Assembly: GCF_025947345.1 (NCBI RefSeq)
Contig: NZ_CP110011.1
Coordinates: 3,410,001 to 3,474,000, forward strand
DNA length: 64,000 nucleotides
Reading direction: 5' to 3'
Source of the DNA: Flavobacterium sp. N502536
GTDB lineage: Bacteria > Bacteroidota > Bacteroidia > Flavobacteriales > Flavobacteriaceae
Below are positions 43,513 through 53,800 of the stretch, piece by piece. Numbering within the stretch: position 1 is the first letter of the stretch; every line of letters begins with the position of its first letter. Both the position numbers and the translations under genes were made by a program. The notes beneath the pieces were generated by a model. The model did not search any database. It was not told where the DNA came from and was given only the letters and a program-made list of their open reading frames with translations.

Positions 43513-46500
43513 TTAAAGTGTTAGATTAAGTCCAAGAGTTATTCTTCTGGTTTGCGGATATACTTGTGTAGCCACTCCAGAAATTACGTATTGTCCGGTT
43601 GCACTGTTGTAATTTGGTGATAACTCAGGATTTACACCTGAAAAGTGTGAGATGGTAAATAAGTTTTCTCCTGCTACAAATAATCTTAAATTGGCGATGC
43701 TTATGTTTTTAAGCGGTAGGTTGTAACCGAAAGAAAGACTTCTCATTTTTAAGTAGGTACCTGTTTCAAGATAACGGGAAGAAGCTTTATTAGATTGGCT
43801 GGTATTGTCATAGATAGCCTGCGGATGTGTTGCAATATCACCCGGTTTTTCCCAACGGCTCCATCCACTGTGCAGGTTCATTTGATTTCTGTCAGTATAA
43901 GCACCATCTGAATCAAACTCTGAACGGGCATAGTTGTAAATTTGTCCTCCAACAGAGTAGCTGAAAACAGCTGCAAAATCAAAGTTTCTATAGTTTAAAC
44001 TGGTAGAGAATCCTCCAAAGAAGTCCGGAGTATAAGTTCCGATTGTTTTTCTGTTTTTTGAAGCATCCGCATAATCATTTGTTTTTACACGTTCTCCCGA
44101 AGCATTAGTCGTAAACCATTGTGGTTTTCCGTTTGTAGGGTCAACACCAGCCCATTCTGTTAAGTACCAGCTGTCTACATCAGTACCCGGTTTTAGCAAT
44201 TTTGAAGCAGATCCTGCAGCACCACTACCGTCTCCTACAATAATTTCCTGACGATCTCCGTAAAGTGCCGTTACTTTGTTTTTGTTTACGCCTATGTTAG
44301 CATCAAATGACCATCTTAGGTTTTCGGTTTTAATGATATCTACATTGATAGAAGTTTCAAAACCTCTATTGTTTACAGCTCCAACGTTTCTCCAGATACC
44401 CGTTACACCAATAACTCCCGGAAGCGGTACATAATACAATAAGTCGGATGTGTTTTTATTATAGTAATCAAATGTAATGTTTACTCTGTCGAAAATTCTC
44501 AAGTCTAAACCTACACCAGTAGTAAATGTTTTCTCCCAGCTTAAATCAGGATTCGCTAATTGCGAAATAAGAGCTCCCGGATTCTCGTCGTAACTTTGTG
44601 AGAAAGAATACAATGGCAGGTGTCCGTATAAACTGTTTGGACGATTTCCTACTGAACCATAACTGGCTCTTAGTTTTAAGTTGTTGATCCAGTTTACTTT
44701 AAAGAAAGCTTCATTGTGAACATTCCATCCACCACTGATGGAGAAGAAGTTACCATATTGTGCATTTTTTCCAAAGTTAGAGGCTCCGTCACGACGGAAA
44801 GAGAATTGCGCTAAATACCTGTTGTCATAAGAATAGTTAACGTTTGACAGTAAAGATTGTACTGCCCACTCGGATCTGTTTCCTTCTACTTTTTCAGGTT
44901 TTGCAGCCGGATCTGTTACAATGATTCCCGGAGGCAATCCTGTAGCAGTAGCGTTACTGTATTTTGAACTGTATTCGTTCCACTCATAACCGGCAATCGC
45001 ATTGATGTCGTGTTTGTCAATTTTGGTGTTGAATTTTAATAACTGGTTGGTATAAATTCTGTTAAAAGTACTGAAGTTGTCTGTAATTCTACCTTTCACC
45101 GCTAATCCTGATGAAGATCTCGGATCAGAATAAGACGTTGAATTGGCATTACCAAAAATATAGTTGTTTACCGATGCAAAAGTCAGCCATTTGGTTAATT
45201 TAACATCGAAGTCAAGATTTGAACGTACATTGTAATCTTGAGATTCAGAAAAATTCCATTGCAAATCATACAGGTAGTTTGATCCGGTGGTGTTTACCCA
45301 GGTTGGGTTTGGTGCATTTCCTACCAATGTTCCATCAGGCAAATAAGGGCTGTCCCATGGAAGATTACGGTAGATGTCTCCAACAGAATGCTGTTTGTCG
45401 TAAGTTGTTTCTTTTGTTAAGTTTATTTGTGGTCTTATGGTCAACCAGGTATTTGGTTTGTATTCAAATTTCATCAAACCGTTGTATCTTTTGTAATCGT
45501 AGCCAATGATAGCACCTGTTTCATCATAAACTCCTAAGGAAACATAACTTTTAAAGTTATCACCACCACCACTGATTGACAGGTTGTAATCCTGAGCAAT
45601 ACCGGTTTGAGTAGCATTTTTCCACCAATCGTAGTTTTTGTTTCTTAATTCAGGAGTCCACCATGAAGCATTTTGAAAAATTTGTTTGTTTGGGAAAGAA
45701 TCATATAAGTCATACAATTCAGATCCGTTCATGATTTTAAAATTCCCTGAATTTATAGTAGCCAAAGCTGTTTTTGCAGAGAAGTTTATGGTTGCCTTAC
45801 CTGCTTTACCGCTTTTTGTCGTTACTACAACTACTCCATTGGCACCTTGCGAACCATAAACTGCCGTAGAAGCTGCATCTTTAAGAACGGTTAAAGTTTC
45901 GATATCAGAAGGGTTCATCGTTGGAGAACTGTTTCCAACTATAACACCGTCTACTACCCAAAGAGGGTCGGTGCTTCCGTTTACGGTACTTCTACCTCTG
46001 ATAACTACTTTTGACGGAGCTCCGGGCTGACCACCACTTGTACTTACAAAAACTCCGGTTGCTTTTCCAGCCAGTAAGTTTTCGACATTAGAAGTGGTAA
46101 CATCCAATAATTTTTTATTGTCTAAAGTTTGCAGAGATCCGGTTAAGCTCTCTTTTTTTACTTTGCTGTATCCTACCACAACAACTTCATCCATTTGTTG
46201 TCCGGCTTCTTTCATGACTACTTTAACAGTACCATTCCCGGCAGGGATTTCCTGATCCTGCATTCCTAAGAAAGAAAATACTAAAATCGTATTGGCATTG
46301 GGTACTTCAATAGCAAAGCTTCCATCGATATCGGTCTGAACACCGGTCTTAGATCCTTTTATAATAACGTTTACACCAGGAATTGGAATTCCTTTATCGT
46401 CTACAACTTTACCTTTCACCATTTTTTGAAAGGCAAGTAAGCTGGTTTTGTTTAAGGAGATTTCTTTTGAGGGAGCTGCGGTCGTAATTTGAAAAGTCAC

Positions 46501-46593
46501 GGACAACAATGAAAACAGTGTTGCCTTTATGCTTTTTTCAAGTACTGTCTGCAACCTTAAATTCTTAGGGTTTTTTGAGAGTGCATTTTTCAT
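43513..46593 (-). CDS. SusC/RagA family TonB-dependent outer-membrane transporter, PUL 1
   Basis: A 1026-residue protein: long signal region, a carboxypeptidase-regulatory-like domain (about residues 58-130; GIPIPGVNVIIKGSKTGVQT), a TonB-box/plug segment (MDEVVVVGYSKVKKESLTGSLQ), the plug motif GSQGANGVVVVTTKSGK, and a 22-strand barrel ending RRITLGLNLTL. It imports glycan pieces using TonB energy. There is no N-terminal STN domain, so no sign of an anti-sigma signalling role. It is the first gene of PUL 1; the promoter lies in the palindrome-bearing gap upstream. Confidence 0.95.
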   Translation of the reverse strand: MKNALSKNPKNLRLQTVLEKSIKATLFSLLSVTFQITTAAPSKEISLNKTSLLAFQKMVKGKVVDDKGIPIPGVNVIIKGSKTGVQTDIDGSFAIEVPNANTILVFSFLGMQDQEIPAGNGTVKVVMKEAGQQMDEVVVVGYSKVKKESLTGSLQTLDNKKLLDVTTSNVENLLAGKATGVFVSTSGGQPGAPSKVVIRGRSTVNGSTDPLWVVDGVIVGNSSPTMNPSDIETLTVLKDAASTAVYGSQGANGVVVVTTKSGKAGKATINFSAKTALATINSGNFKIMNGSELYDLYDSFPNKQIFQNASWWTPELRNKNYDWWKNATQTGIAQDYNLSISGGGDNFKSYVSLGVYDETGAIIGYDYKRYNGLMKFEYKPNTWLTIRPQINLTKETTYDKQHSVGDIYRNLPWDSPYLPDGTLVGNAPNPTWVNTTGSNYLYDLQWNFSESQDYNVRSNLDFDVKLTKWLTFASVNNYIFGNANSTSYSDPRSSSGLAVKGRITDNFSTFNRIYTNQLLKFNTKIDKHDINAIAGYEWNEYSSKYSNATATGLPPGIIVTDPAAKPEKVEGNRSEWAVQSLLSNVNYSYDNRYLAQFSFRRDGASNFGKNAQYGNFFSISGGWNVHNEAFFKVNWINNLKLRASYGSVGNRPNSLYGHLPLYSFSQSYDENPGALISQLANPDLSWEKTFTTGVGLDLRIFDRVNITFDYYNKNTSDLLYYVPLPGVIGVTGIWRNVGAVNNRGFETSINVDIIKTENLRWSFDANIGVNKNKVTALYGDRQEIIVGDGSGAAGSASKLLKPGTDVDSWYLTEWAGVDPTNGKPQWFTTNASGERVKTNDYADASKNRKTIGTYTPDFFGGFSTSLNYRNFDFAAVFSYSVGGQIYNYARSEFDSDGAYTDRNQMNLHSGWSRWEKPGDIATHPQAIYDNTSQSNKASSRYLETGTYLKMRSLSFGYNLPLKNISIANLRLFVAGENLFTISHFSGVNPELSPNYNSATGQYVISGVATQVYPQTRRITLGLNLTL

Positions 46594-46791
46594 ACTCTTG
46601 TTTTTGGGTTTGGTTAATGATTGTTTTTGTCAGGTTATTTTTTTGTCGTAATCGGTATTTAAAGTGTTCTTTTTTATGGCTTAAGAATCGAATAAAAGAG
46701 GCTTAAAACATAGGATTATTCCCACTCAGTGTTTTTATTACTTGACGAAACTATCGATTATATTTTTATTAACCAAGAAAAAACACAAAAA

Positions 46792-46830
46792 ATGTGCTCG
46801 AACACACAAAATTTGTGTTCTCGAGCACAT
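46792..46830. promoter_or_regulatory. 39-bp palindrome upstream of PUL 1
   Basis: ATGTGCTCGAACACACAA and TTGTGTTCTCGAGCACAT form a near-perfect palindrome: ten outer base pairs are perfect and the inner part pairs with two mismatches. It lies 199 bases upstream of the susC start. CGAAACTA at about 46746-46753 reads TAGTTTCG on the minus strand, one mismatch from the -7 box TAnnTTTG, so the palindrome would be upstream of a possible promoter, as for an operator. The function is inferred. Confidence 0.55.
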
Positions 46831-47420
46831 AAAATTGCGTAAAACGTTTTTTTTACACTAAAAAAGTAGTGTTTTGTTAAAATAAAATGACCAAAAAAGA
46901 ATAGTTCGATATTTATATTGTCAAAATGTAAATATTCTATTTTTAAGTTATTAAAAAGAGTTGTGTTTAATTTTGTGAATTTCGTAATCACTACCCCTTT
47001 ATGTTGCTAATAAAGTAAGTTTTCTACTGTTATTCTGTAAGGGCGTTCTTGGGGGGATTTTGTCTTTTGAGGATTAATTTCTGCGGAGAGCAGTTGTGTT
47101 TTTTGGGTAAAAAACGGCCTTTAGTTTACGGATAAAAAAGAGCCGGATAAAGAAGCGATTTTGAATGCGATTTTAGAAATTGAAAGGCTAATTTTTTCGA
47201 AGTCACAATTTCGAAAAACAGGAAGAAAAATGAATTCAATTTGGAGCGTAGAGGAGACGCTTTTATACCTTTTTTGTGAAATGATTTTTGATTGAATTAA
47301 AGCAGAAAAAAAAATTATCATTCCATTGACAAATTCGTTACCAGAGTGCCATTTGGTAAAAGATCAAGCTGAGGTTTAATAAGTAGCATTTATTGATAGA
47401 TTTTTTTGCGTTAAAGAAAT
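46831..47420. other. Gap between susC and the XRE gene, with a weak open frame
   Basis: The 590 bases are AT-rich with no start-to-stop gene I can support. On the plus strand 47125-47295 is open for 56 codons after a TAG stop (KEAILNAILEIERLIFSKSQ and onward) with protein-like composition but only one late ATG, so it may be the remnant of a lost gene. Minus-strand frames in this gap look non-coding. Confidence 0.35.
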
Positions 47421-47747
47421 TCAAAGCTCATATTTTTTTAACTTTTCTTCAAGCTGTTTATTTTTCTGAGTCAGCATTTCTATATGTTCAATGATAAATT
47501 TTGGAATTACGAACGATTCGGCTTTCAATGAATCGTTTGTCTCAATCGTATTGAGATTATCAGATTCATAGACCTCTTCTTTTGCTACATCCAGACATTT
47601 TGCAATTTTAACCCACTCGATATTGGATATCTTTTTTAGCCCCTTTTCTCGTCGGGAATAATTAGACTGGGATATTCCTATTAAGTCTGCCAGTTCTTCT
47701 TGTGATAATCCTTTGTTTAATCTTGCTTGTAATAGTTTCTTTTTCAT
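47421..47747 (-). CDS. XRE family helix-turn-helix regulator
   Basis: A 108-residue protein with a classic N-terminal HTH (LLQARLNKGLSQEELADLIGISQSNYSRREKG; about residues 4-36) and a C-terminal coiled-coil-like tail (IEHIEMLTQKNKQLEEKLKKYEL) likely used for dimerisation. No toxin or partner gene is adjacent, so it does not look like a toxin-antitoxin pair. It stands alone between PUL 1 and the M1 peptidase, each more than 600 bases away. Its targets are unknown; control of PUL 1 is only a possibility. Confidence 0.9.
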   Translation of the reverse strand: MKKKLLQARLNKGLSQEELADLIGISQSNYSRREKGLKKISNIEWVKIAKCLDVAKEEVYESDNLNTIETNDSLKAESFVIPKFIIEHIEMLTQKNKQLEEKLKKYEL

Positions 47748-47979
47748 TGCCTACGGTATAATGTTTTGATTATAAGTGTATTTGTTTTTTTTTTGGATAA
47801 AAAACATAAATTACTTAAGGTACGAAAATACTTATAAAAAATATTATTTCGAAAAAAAAATGAAAATTTATTTGTATGGATTATTATTTGAAGGGACGTA
47901 AATTAAAAGAATATGCATAAAATAAATATAAACAATGAATAAGATTATTCTTGTTTATTGTTTGATTTTATCAAAATAA

Positions 47980-48165
47980 ATACACTTATATTATTTAGAA
48001 AAACTTACAGAATCAATGAATCATCTGTTTGCCGATAAAAAAAGCTATTTTAATTGCAAGGAAAATGTTTTAGAAGGTGTTGAGCAATTCTCACTGGAAA
48101 AAATAGGTCATGAATGGTTAAATTATTTTAAAAATAACAATTTACAGTCTTTTTCTAAATTTTGA
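47980..48165 (+). pseudogene. Remnant of a glycosyltransferase C-terminus
   Basis: The frame 47980-48165 reads LEKLTESMNHLFADKKSYFN then CKENVLEGVEQFSLEKIGHE and WLNYFKNNN. The order 'LxxxLxxLxxD...V.eFSlekIg.eWl..f' is that of the C-terminal helices of family 4 (GT1-type) glycosyltransferases. Only about 60 codons remain and a stop lies just upstream in frame, so the rest of the gene has been lost. A 49-codon frame starts at ATG 48016 but is unlikely to be made. The rest of the gap 47748-48390 is AT-rich and empty. Confidence 0.5.
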
Positions 48166-48269
48166 AGCATCATTAGTTTAGTAAAATTGTTGGGAAGAAT
48201 GTAATTGTCCTATAAAAGATGTTCAATTAAAATTACCAAACATGAAAAAACGGATTTCTCCCATTAAAC

Positions 48270-48301
48270 AAAAAAAGCCTCTCTAATTAGATCAGAGAGG
48301 C
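48270..48301 (-). terminator. Intrinsic terminator downstream of the M1 peptidase gene
   Basis: GCCTCTCT at 48277-48284 pairs with AGAGAGGC at 48294-48301; read on the minus strand it is followed by TTTTTTT. It lies 90 bases beyond the peptidase stop codon. Confidence 0.8.
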
Positions 48302-48390
48302 TATTGGAAACAAAAATTTTTAAGTACTAATTATAAAACCTTGTTCCTTTGTTGTTTTTAAATAACACTGGTATTAAACCAGCCAGCTGT

Positions 48391-50571
48391 TTATTTTTGA
48401 TTGTTGAATCGTTTAAGCAATGGCGTGATATGATTTTTAGTGTCTTCGTCTAAGGCTGCTAAGGTTTTATCTGCTTCGTCCGGAGCAAACTTTGATAAAC
48501 CAAAGATTCCGGCAGCAGCCACATTGTAAGATTGATTTTTAGCGCTTTCAATCATTAAATTCTTGTAAGTTGTATCTCCGGTTCCTGCAAGTTTTATAAG
48601 TGCTGTAGCTCTGGTATATGTCTTTTTATCGTTTTGGGCAATGTTCAGTAAGGCTTTAAGAGCAGCTTCTTTTATTTGACTGTCTCCCAGATCAATTCCT
48701 CTAATACTAAGCGTTCTTAAGTCTTCTTGCTGATCTTGAAGTCCTGCTAAAAGAATCAGCTGTGCTTCGTGACTTTTGTCTTTTGCTGCAAATTTTATCG
48801 CTTCAATCCGGTTATAGAAGGTAGGGACATTTTTGTACTGATATTGGTAATCGGATATTTTTTTATTGTCAATTACTTTACCTACCAGAATTTTGTCAGG
48901 ATCCAGATCAATAAAATCAGGTTTTGAAGCAAGGTCAAAACTGAAATTTTGCTCTCTTTTTTCAATTAAAATATCTTTTCTGACTTTCGTTCCATTGGTA
49001 TAAAAATCTACTTTTAGCGGAAGGGTAAAAGTTTGTACAGCGCTTTCCTGAACTTGTTTTACAGCAATTGTAGCTTTTCCATCGGCATAACCGTACTCGA
49101 TATTCAGAATCGGATTCCCTCCCTGATAATACCACTGGTTAAAATACGGACTCCAGTCTTTTCCGGTTACTTCTTCCATTGCCAGACGCAATTGATGAGT
49201 TTCTCCTGTTTTGAAAGCATTCGTGGTCAGGTACTGGTTTAAAGATTTGAAAAACGCAGCATCACCCATTTGATTTTTTAAAGCATACAAGATGATTGAA
49301 CCTTTAGAGTAGCTGATATTGTCGAACATGTCTTCTTTATTTCCATAATGAAAACGTGCCAATGGCGGACTAACTCCGTCTTTTGAAGAACGCAGACAGT
49401 TTTGTAATTTTTCATAACGAGAGCGGTCTTCGGCGTCCTGTCCTTCATCGTGGCCGTGCCAAAGTACTTCACCAAAAGTGGCAAAAGATTCGTTCATGGT
49501 TAAGTTCGACCAGGATTCAGCAGTAACATAATCTCCAAACCATTGGTGAAAAAGTTCGTGGGCAATGGTACTTTCCTGATTATCGTCTAACAATTCTCTT
49601 TCGGTTTTTTGTACGTGTTCACCGTGCAGTGTAGCCGAAGTGTTTTCCATGGCTCCCGAAACGTAGTCTCTGGCCACAACTTGAGCATATTTCCCCCAAG
49701 GATATTCAACGCCTAACATTTTGCCGTAAAACTTCATCATGTCCGGAGTTTTTCCAAAAATCTGTTTGGCGTATGGCGCGTATTTCGGCTCCAGGTAATA
49801 ACTTACCTCATTTCCGTTATAAGAATCTTTGTAGATTTTAAAATCACCCACAGCCATCATAAACAAGTAAGGAGAATGTGGTAATTCCATTTTCCAGGTA
49901 TCGGTACGGGTACCATTTTTATTGTCTTTCTGAGCGATTAGTTTTCCGTTGGATAGCGAAGTGTATTTGGCATCAACGGTCATGGCAATTTCAGAAGTTG
50001 TTTTCTGATTGGGTTTATCAATGGTTGGAAACCATGCCGATGAGGCTTCCGTTTCGCCCTGTGTCCAGATCTGAATTGGTTTGTTGTCTTTTCCGTCAGG
50101 GTTTATAAAATACAATCCTTTTGCATCGGTAATTGCGGCACTTCCTTTAACTTTTAACTCATCTGGTTTTGCCGTATAATCGATAAAAACGGTGTATTTT
50201 TCGGTGCTTTTATATTTTCTGTTTAAGGTTATAAGAAGCTGTTCGTTATCGTAAGTGTACTTTAACGGAATTGTTTTTTTACCATCAACAACAGCAATTG
50301 CTTTAAAATCCATTCCTTTGGCATCCAGTCTAAGCGAATCGGTTTCATAAAAGTGAGGCTTTAAAGTAAGCCATGCTTTTCCATAGAGATAACGTTTCCC
50401 ATAATCAAAGGATACGTCGAGTTTGGTATGTACAAGGTCATTTACTTTTAAAGGGGTGACCTGATAAACGGATAACGGGTTTTTAGTCTGATCGCTATTT
50501 TGGGCCATTGCATTTTGACCTGCCACAAGGAAAAGACTGAAAAGAGAATACTTTAAAAAGTGTTTGTTCAT
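48391..50571 (-). CDS. M1 family aminopeptidase (aminopeptidase N type)
   Basis: A 726-residue exported zinc peptidase (signal ends AMAQ). The substrate motif is SGAMENTSA and the zinc site HELFH with His338, Glu339 and His342 plus Glu361 in NESFA, the exact HExxH-x18-E spacing. An N-terminal beta domain precedes it and HEAT-like helical repeats follow (about residues 585-720; LLAGLQDQQEDLRTLSIRGI). It trims N-terminal residues from peptides in the periplasm. It stands alone, leftward, with its own terminator. Confidence 0.95.
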   Translation of the reverse strand: MNKHFLKYSLFSLFLVAGQNAMAQNSDQTKNPLSVYQVTPLKVNDLVHTKLDVSFDYGKRYLYGKAWLTLKPHFYETDSLRLDAKGMDFKAIAVVDGKKTIPLKYTYDNEQLLITLNRKYKSTEKYTVFIDYTAKPDELKVKGSAAITDAKGLYFINPDGKDNKPIQIWTQGETEASSAWFPTIDKPNQKTTSEIAMTVDAKYTSLSNGKLIAQKDNKNGTRTDTWKMELPHSPYLFMMAVGDFKIYKDSYNGNEVSYYLEPKYAPYAKQIFGKTPDMMKFYGKMLGVEYPWGKYAQVVARDYVSGAMENTSATLHGEHVQKTERELLDDNQESTIAHELFHQWFGDYVTAESWSNLTMNESFATFGEVLWHGHDEGQDAEDRSRYEKLQNCLRSSKDGVSPPLARFHYGNKEDMFDNISYSKGSIILYALKNQMGDAAFFKSLNQYLTTNAFKTGETHQLRLAMEEVTGKDWSPYFNQWYYQGGNPILNIEYGYADGKATIAVKQVQESAVQTFTLPLKVDFYTNGTKVRKDILIEKREQNFSFDLASKPDFIDLDPDKILVGKVIDNKKISDYQYQYKNVPTFYNRIEAIKFAAKDKSHEAQLILLAGLQDQQEDLRTLSIRGIDLGDSQIKEAALKALLNIAQNDKKTYTRATALIKLAGTGDTTYKNLMIESAKNQSYNVAAAGIFGLSKFAPDEADKTLAALDEDTKNHITPLLKRFNNQK

Positions 50572-50721
50572 TGTTTGGTTTTTAGAATGATTATTTTGAT
50601 TGATTATTATTTATGATTGTCCTTAGTACGTACCAAGAATATTTTTTTGCCACTGATTTTGAAGATTCACACAGATTTTATACGCAATTATTAAAGCAAT
50701 CTGTGGAAATCTTTCTAATCT

Positions 50722-50753
50722 GTGGCTAATGTTACCACCTTGGTATTAGCCAC
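50722..50753. repeat. Hairpin GTGGCTAAT / ATTAGCCAC in a 300-base gap
   Basis: Nine-base perfect arms at 50722-50730 and 50745-50753. The surrounding gap (50572-50871) also repeats the AATCTGTG/CACAGATT motif and holds no gene. It lies between the DUF5107 gene end and the M1 peptidase start. Confidence 0.6.
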
Positions 50754-50871
50754 GGATAGCCCTATTATTGTTTTTAAACTTGAAATGGAGTTGATAACGT
50801 TTTAAATTGACATTTCAGGTGCTATAAAACTCGTATTTTTATTTTGAAAATACAATTTTCCCGAAAGTATT

Positions 50872-53800
50872 TTAAAGTTTCTCTATAATTCGGACTTCGC
50901 CATCTTTTTCATCTTCAGTTAAAATATTGGATTGTTTTTTAGTGTACGTTTCAAGAGACCATTGCACAATTTTATTGTCAGGATAGGATTGGGCCTGTTT
51001 TTGCAGCCAGTCCTGTGCTTTTGATGGGGAAGAAGTTTTCTCGATTGCCCAGGCCGAAATCAATTGATTGGCTGGCAGAAAATTCATAACGGTGTTGTCA
51101 ACCTTTGGGGTAAATGCCGTAATTTTTTGCAAAGCCGTTTGCGCTTTTTCAGGATCACCCAGATTGGTATAACATTGATAATTCAGCCAGTTTTCCAGCC
51201 TTTCATCAATATCTTCGTCATAGGGTTTTCCCACTCCTAAATTTTCCGGCCATAATTTGGCGTCCGAAATAAATTGCAACGCTTTTTTAAATTGTTTGTT
51301 TTTCATTTCAGCCAGAGCCTGCATCAGTTTTGCCTCATGATACAACTGTCGTCCTGCTGTAGCGCCTTCAAACGGAAGGATTTCGAGCTGGGTTAAGAAC
51401 GCATCGGCAGCAGTGTACTTTTTGTTCAGCAGCAATGTTTTGGCATACAACATTCCCATCACATAATTACTAGGATGTTTTTTATAGAAAGGAGCTGCGA
51501 TGGCCAGGGCCTTATCAAATTGTTTTTGAGCAATGTAATATTCGGTTAAAAGCTTAGGATACCTCCAGCTCTGCTGATCCAGTTTGATGGCTTGCTGAAG
51601 ACTGGATAAAACCAGTTGGTTGTCATTTTTAAACAGCGAAGCTTTGGCTCCATAAAAAGCCGGATCAGCAGGCAGGTTGGCACATTGTGTAAACAGCTCT
51701 TTAGCTTTTGAGGTATTATCGCGGTTCCATTCGATTAACGCCAAATGGTATTTCAACTGCCACTGAGGGTTGGTTTTGATGAGTTTTTCCAGAATTTCGG
51801 CTGTTTCTCCACGGAAAGGGAAACTATTGTCGGGTTGGAGTTTGCTTAAATCAACAGCTTTGTTTTCCAAATAAGCCTTCCAGTACTCCATTTCAGCATT
51901 GGGAAGGGCAAACGAAAGTACTTTTAAAGCTTCTTCTTTGCGGCCAATTTGCTGATACCAGATTCCCAATTCAAGATAAGTTTGCTGTGGCATTTCGTTT
52001 TGAATTAGAGCCATAAACTGTTTTTTGGAGGTATCAGAAGACTCCCAGAGGTATTTTTCAAAACCAACAAAATGGTTGAGCGGATCTGCGGTATTGATTT
52101 TATTCAGCATTTCGGCTGCCTTGTCTCTGTTGTTTTGCAGACGGTACAAGACTGCGAGTATCTGCATCGCTTCTAAATTACCCTGATTGTTCAGTAGGCT
52201 CTTTTCGGCATATTCAGTTGCTTTTGCAAAATCATTTTCAGTAAAGTATATTTTGCTTAAAGCGGTATAACCTGAACTTCTGAATTCAACACTAGCCGTA
52301 GCAAGATCAAAACCGTCTTTGGCATCCGTAGTATTGCCCAAATGCAGGTTGGCTAGTCCGTAATAATAATTGGCAGCGGGATGATAGGTGTCGATGGCTA
52401 AAGCTTTAGCGGCTGAATTGATTGCTTCACGGTATTGGAATTTACGAATTTGTAGAATCGCCAAATCAGCCAGAGCAGGAGCATAGTGAGGATCTTTTTG
52501 AAGGCAGGCGGTTAGTTTTTCTTCCGCTTTTACATAATCTTTAAAACTAATGTAATTTTTTCCCTGAAGGTACAATCCGTATACCGAGTTGTGGTCGAAA
52601 TCTTTTGGAGTTTCCAACGGACGATTCAGATTACCCTCTTCCGGAGCCGAATTCCAAACCAGTTTAGTACCGCCAAGTGTGAGTTGAAGTTTATTTTCGT
52701 CAACTGCAATCTGAATTGAATCTTTGAAGGACTGCAAAGTGTTTACGGAAATATCTTTTGAGTAGATTTTTTTTCCATTGTCAAAGACTTCCAGTTTTTC
52801 GTTTAGTTTTTGAAGCGGGGAAAAATAGATTTTCAACCAGCCGTTTTCATTTTTCACGTTTACGGCGCCATAATTATTGGCTTTTACGAACCCTTTGATT
52901 TGTTTTACCGGAAACCAGTATTCTGTCCACAAATCGGTTTGATAAGGAGCGAAGGAGCGCTGTTTGAAAGGGGTTAAATTACTACCTTCACTTGCCTGAT
53001 TGAAGAGCCTTCCGCTTTGAACTTCTACATATTGACCGTCGGTATCCGTTAGTAATTTTTCCCAGATCATTCCTTGCTGTGACAGTCCCCAAATCCATAT
53101 TTTCTTGCCGGGTTTGTCATCGTGATTGCCATATCGGCCCATTCCAAAATCTTCATCATGGTAATAACCGCCAAAGAAATCGTCGTATTTGCCAAAGACA
53201 TGATAGGATTTGTAACCGCCAAAATCGTTGTTTTTATAGTACGACAGGTCTTTGCCGTTTTCTTTGTCAATGGGCCACGAATTGTGCTCGCCATTATGTC
53301 CGATATAACTTTGCCCGGGGTAAATAAACTGCAAACTTTCAGAGGCTTTTATTCCGGTATTCATCCAGGTATAGTAAGGCTGCTCGGTTTCGGTTGAATT
53401 GAACCAGAAGGAATTTGTGGTAAAATAGGCTTTGTCTTTGGGTAAATTGATGTCTAGTTTCCACGACGTCCGCGTGAGCAGATCCAACACCCCAATCACA
53501 CAGCTTACACTTCCGTCTGCACGGGTAATGGTGACATAATCAACAGGGGTAGCACAGTTAGGCGTGTGTCCGATGATGCCATAATTGCCCTCAACACCAC
53601 CGCTTGTCCAGGGGCCGCGCATGGCGATATCCCTGAATTTGATCACATGATTGTTGTAAATAAAGTCTTTCCCGGTTGATTTCTCCACAGCCGACCATAC
53701 TTTTCCGCCAATTTCAGGAAGAATCATGAGTTTGATATAATCATTTTCGAGCTCGATTACTTTCCATTCTTTTTGTATCGGTTTATTGGTAAAACCGTCA

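Noticed and set aside
46758-46991. Minus-strand frame upstream of susC
   Set aside because: Phe/Ile-rich translation of AT-rich DNA that also covers the palindrome at 46792; non-coding.
47121-47321. Small minus-strand frame after the XRE gene, as a possible toxin partner
   Set aside because: It starts about 100 bases beyond the XRE stop, has low-complexity Ile/Ser/Phe composition and no toxin motif; the opposite strand looks more protein-like but lacks a start.
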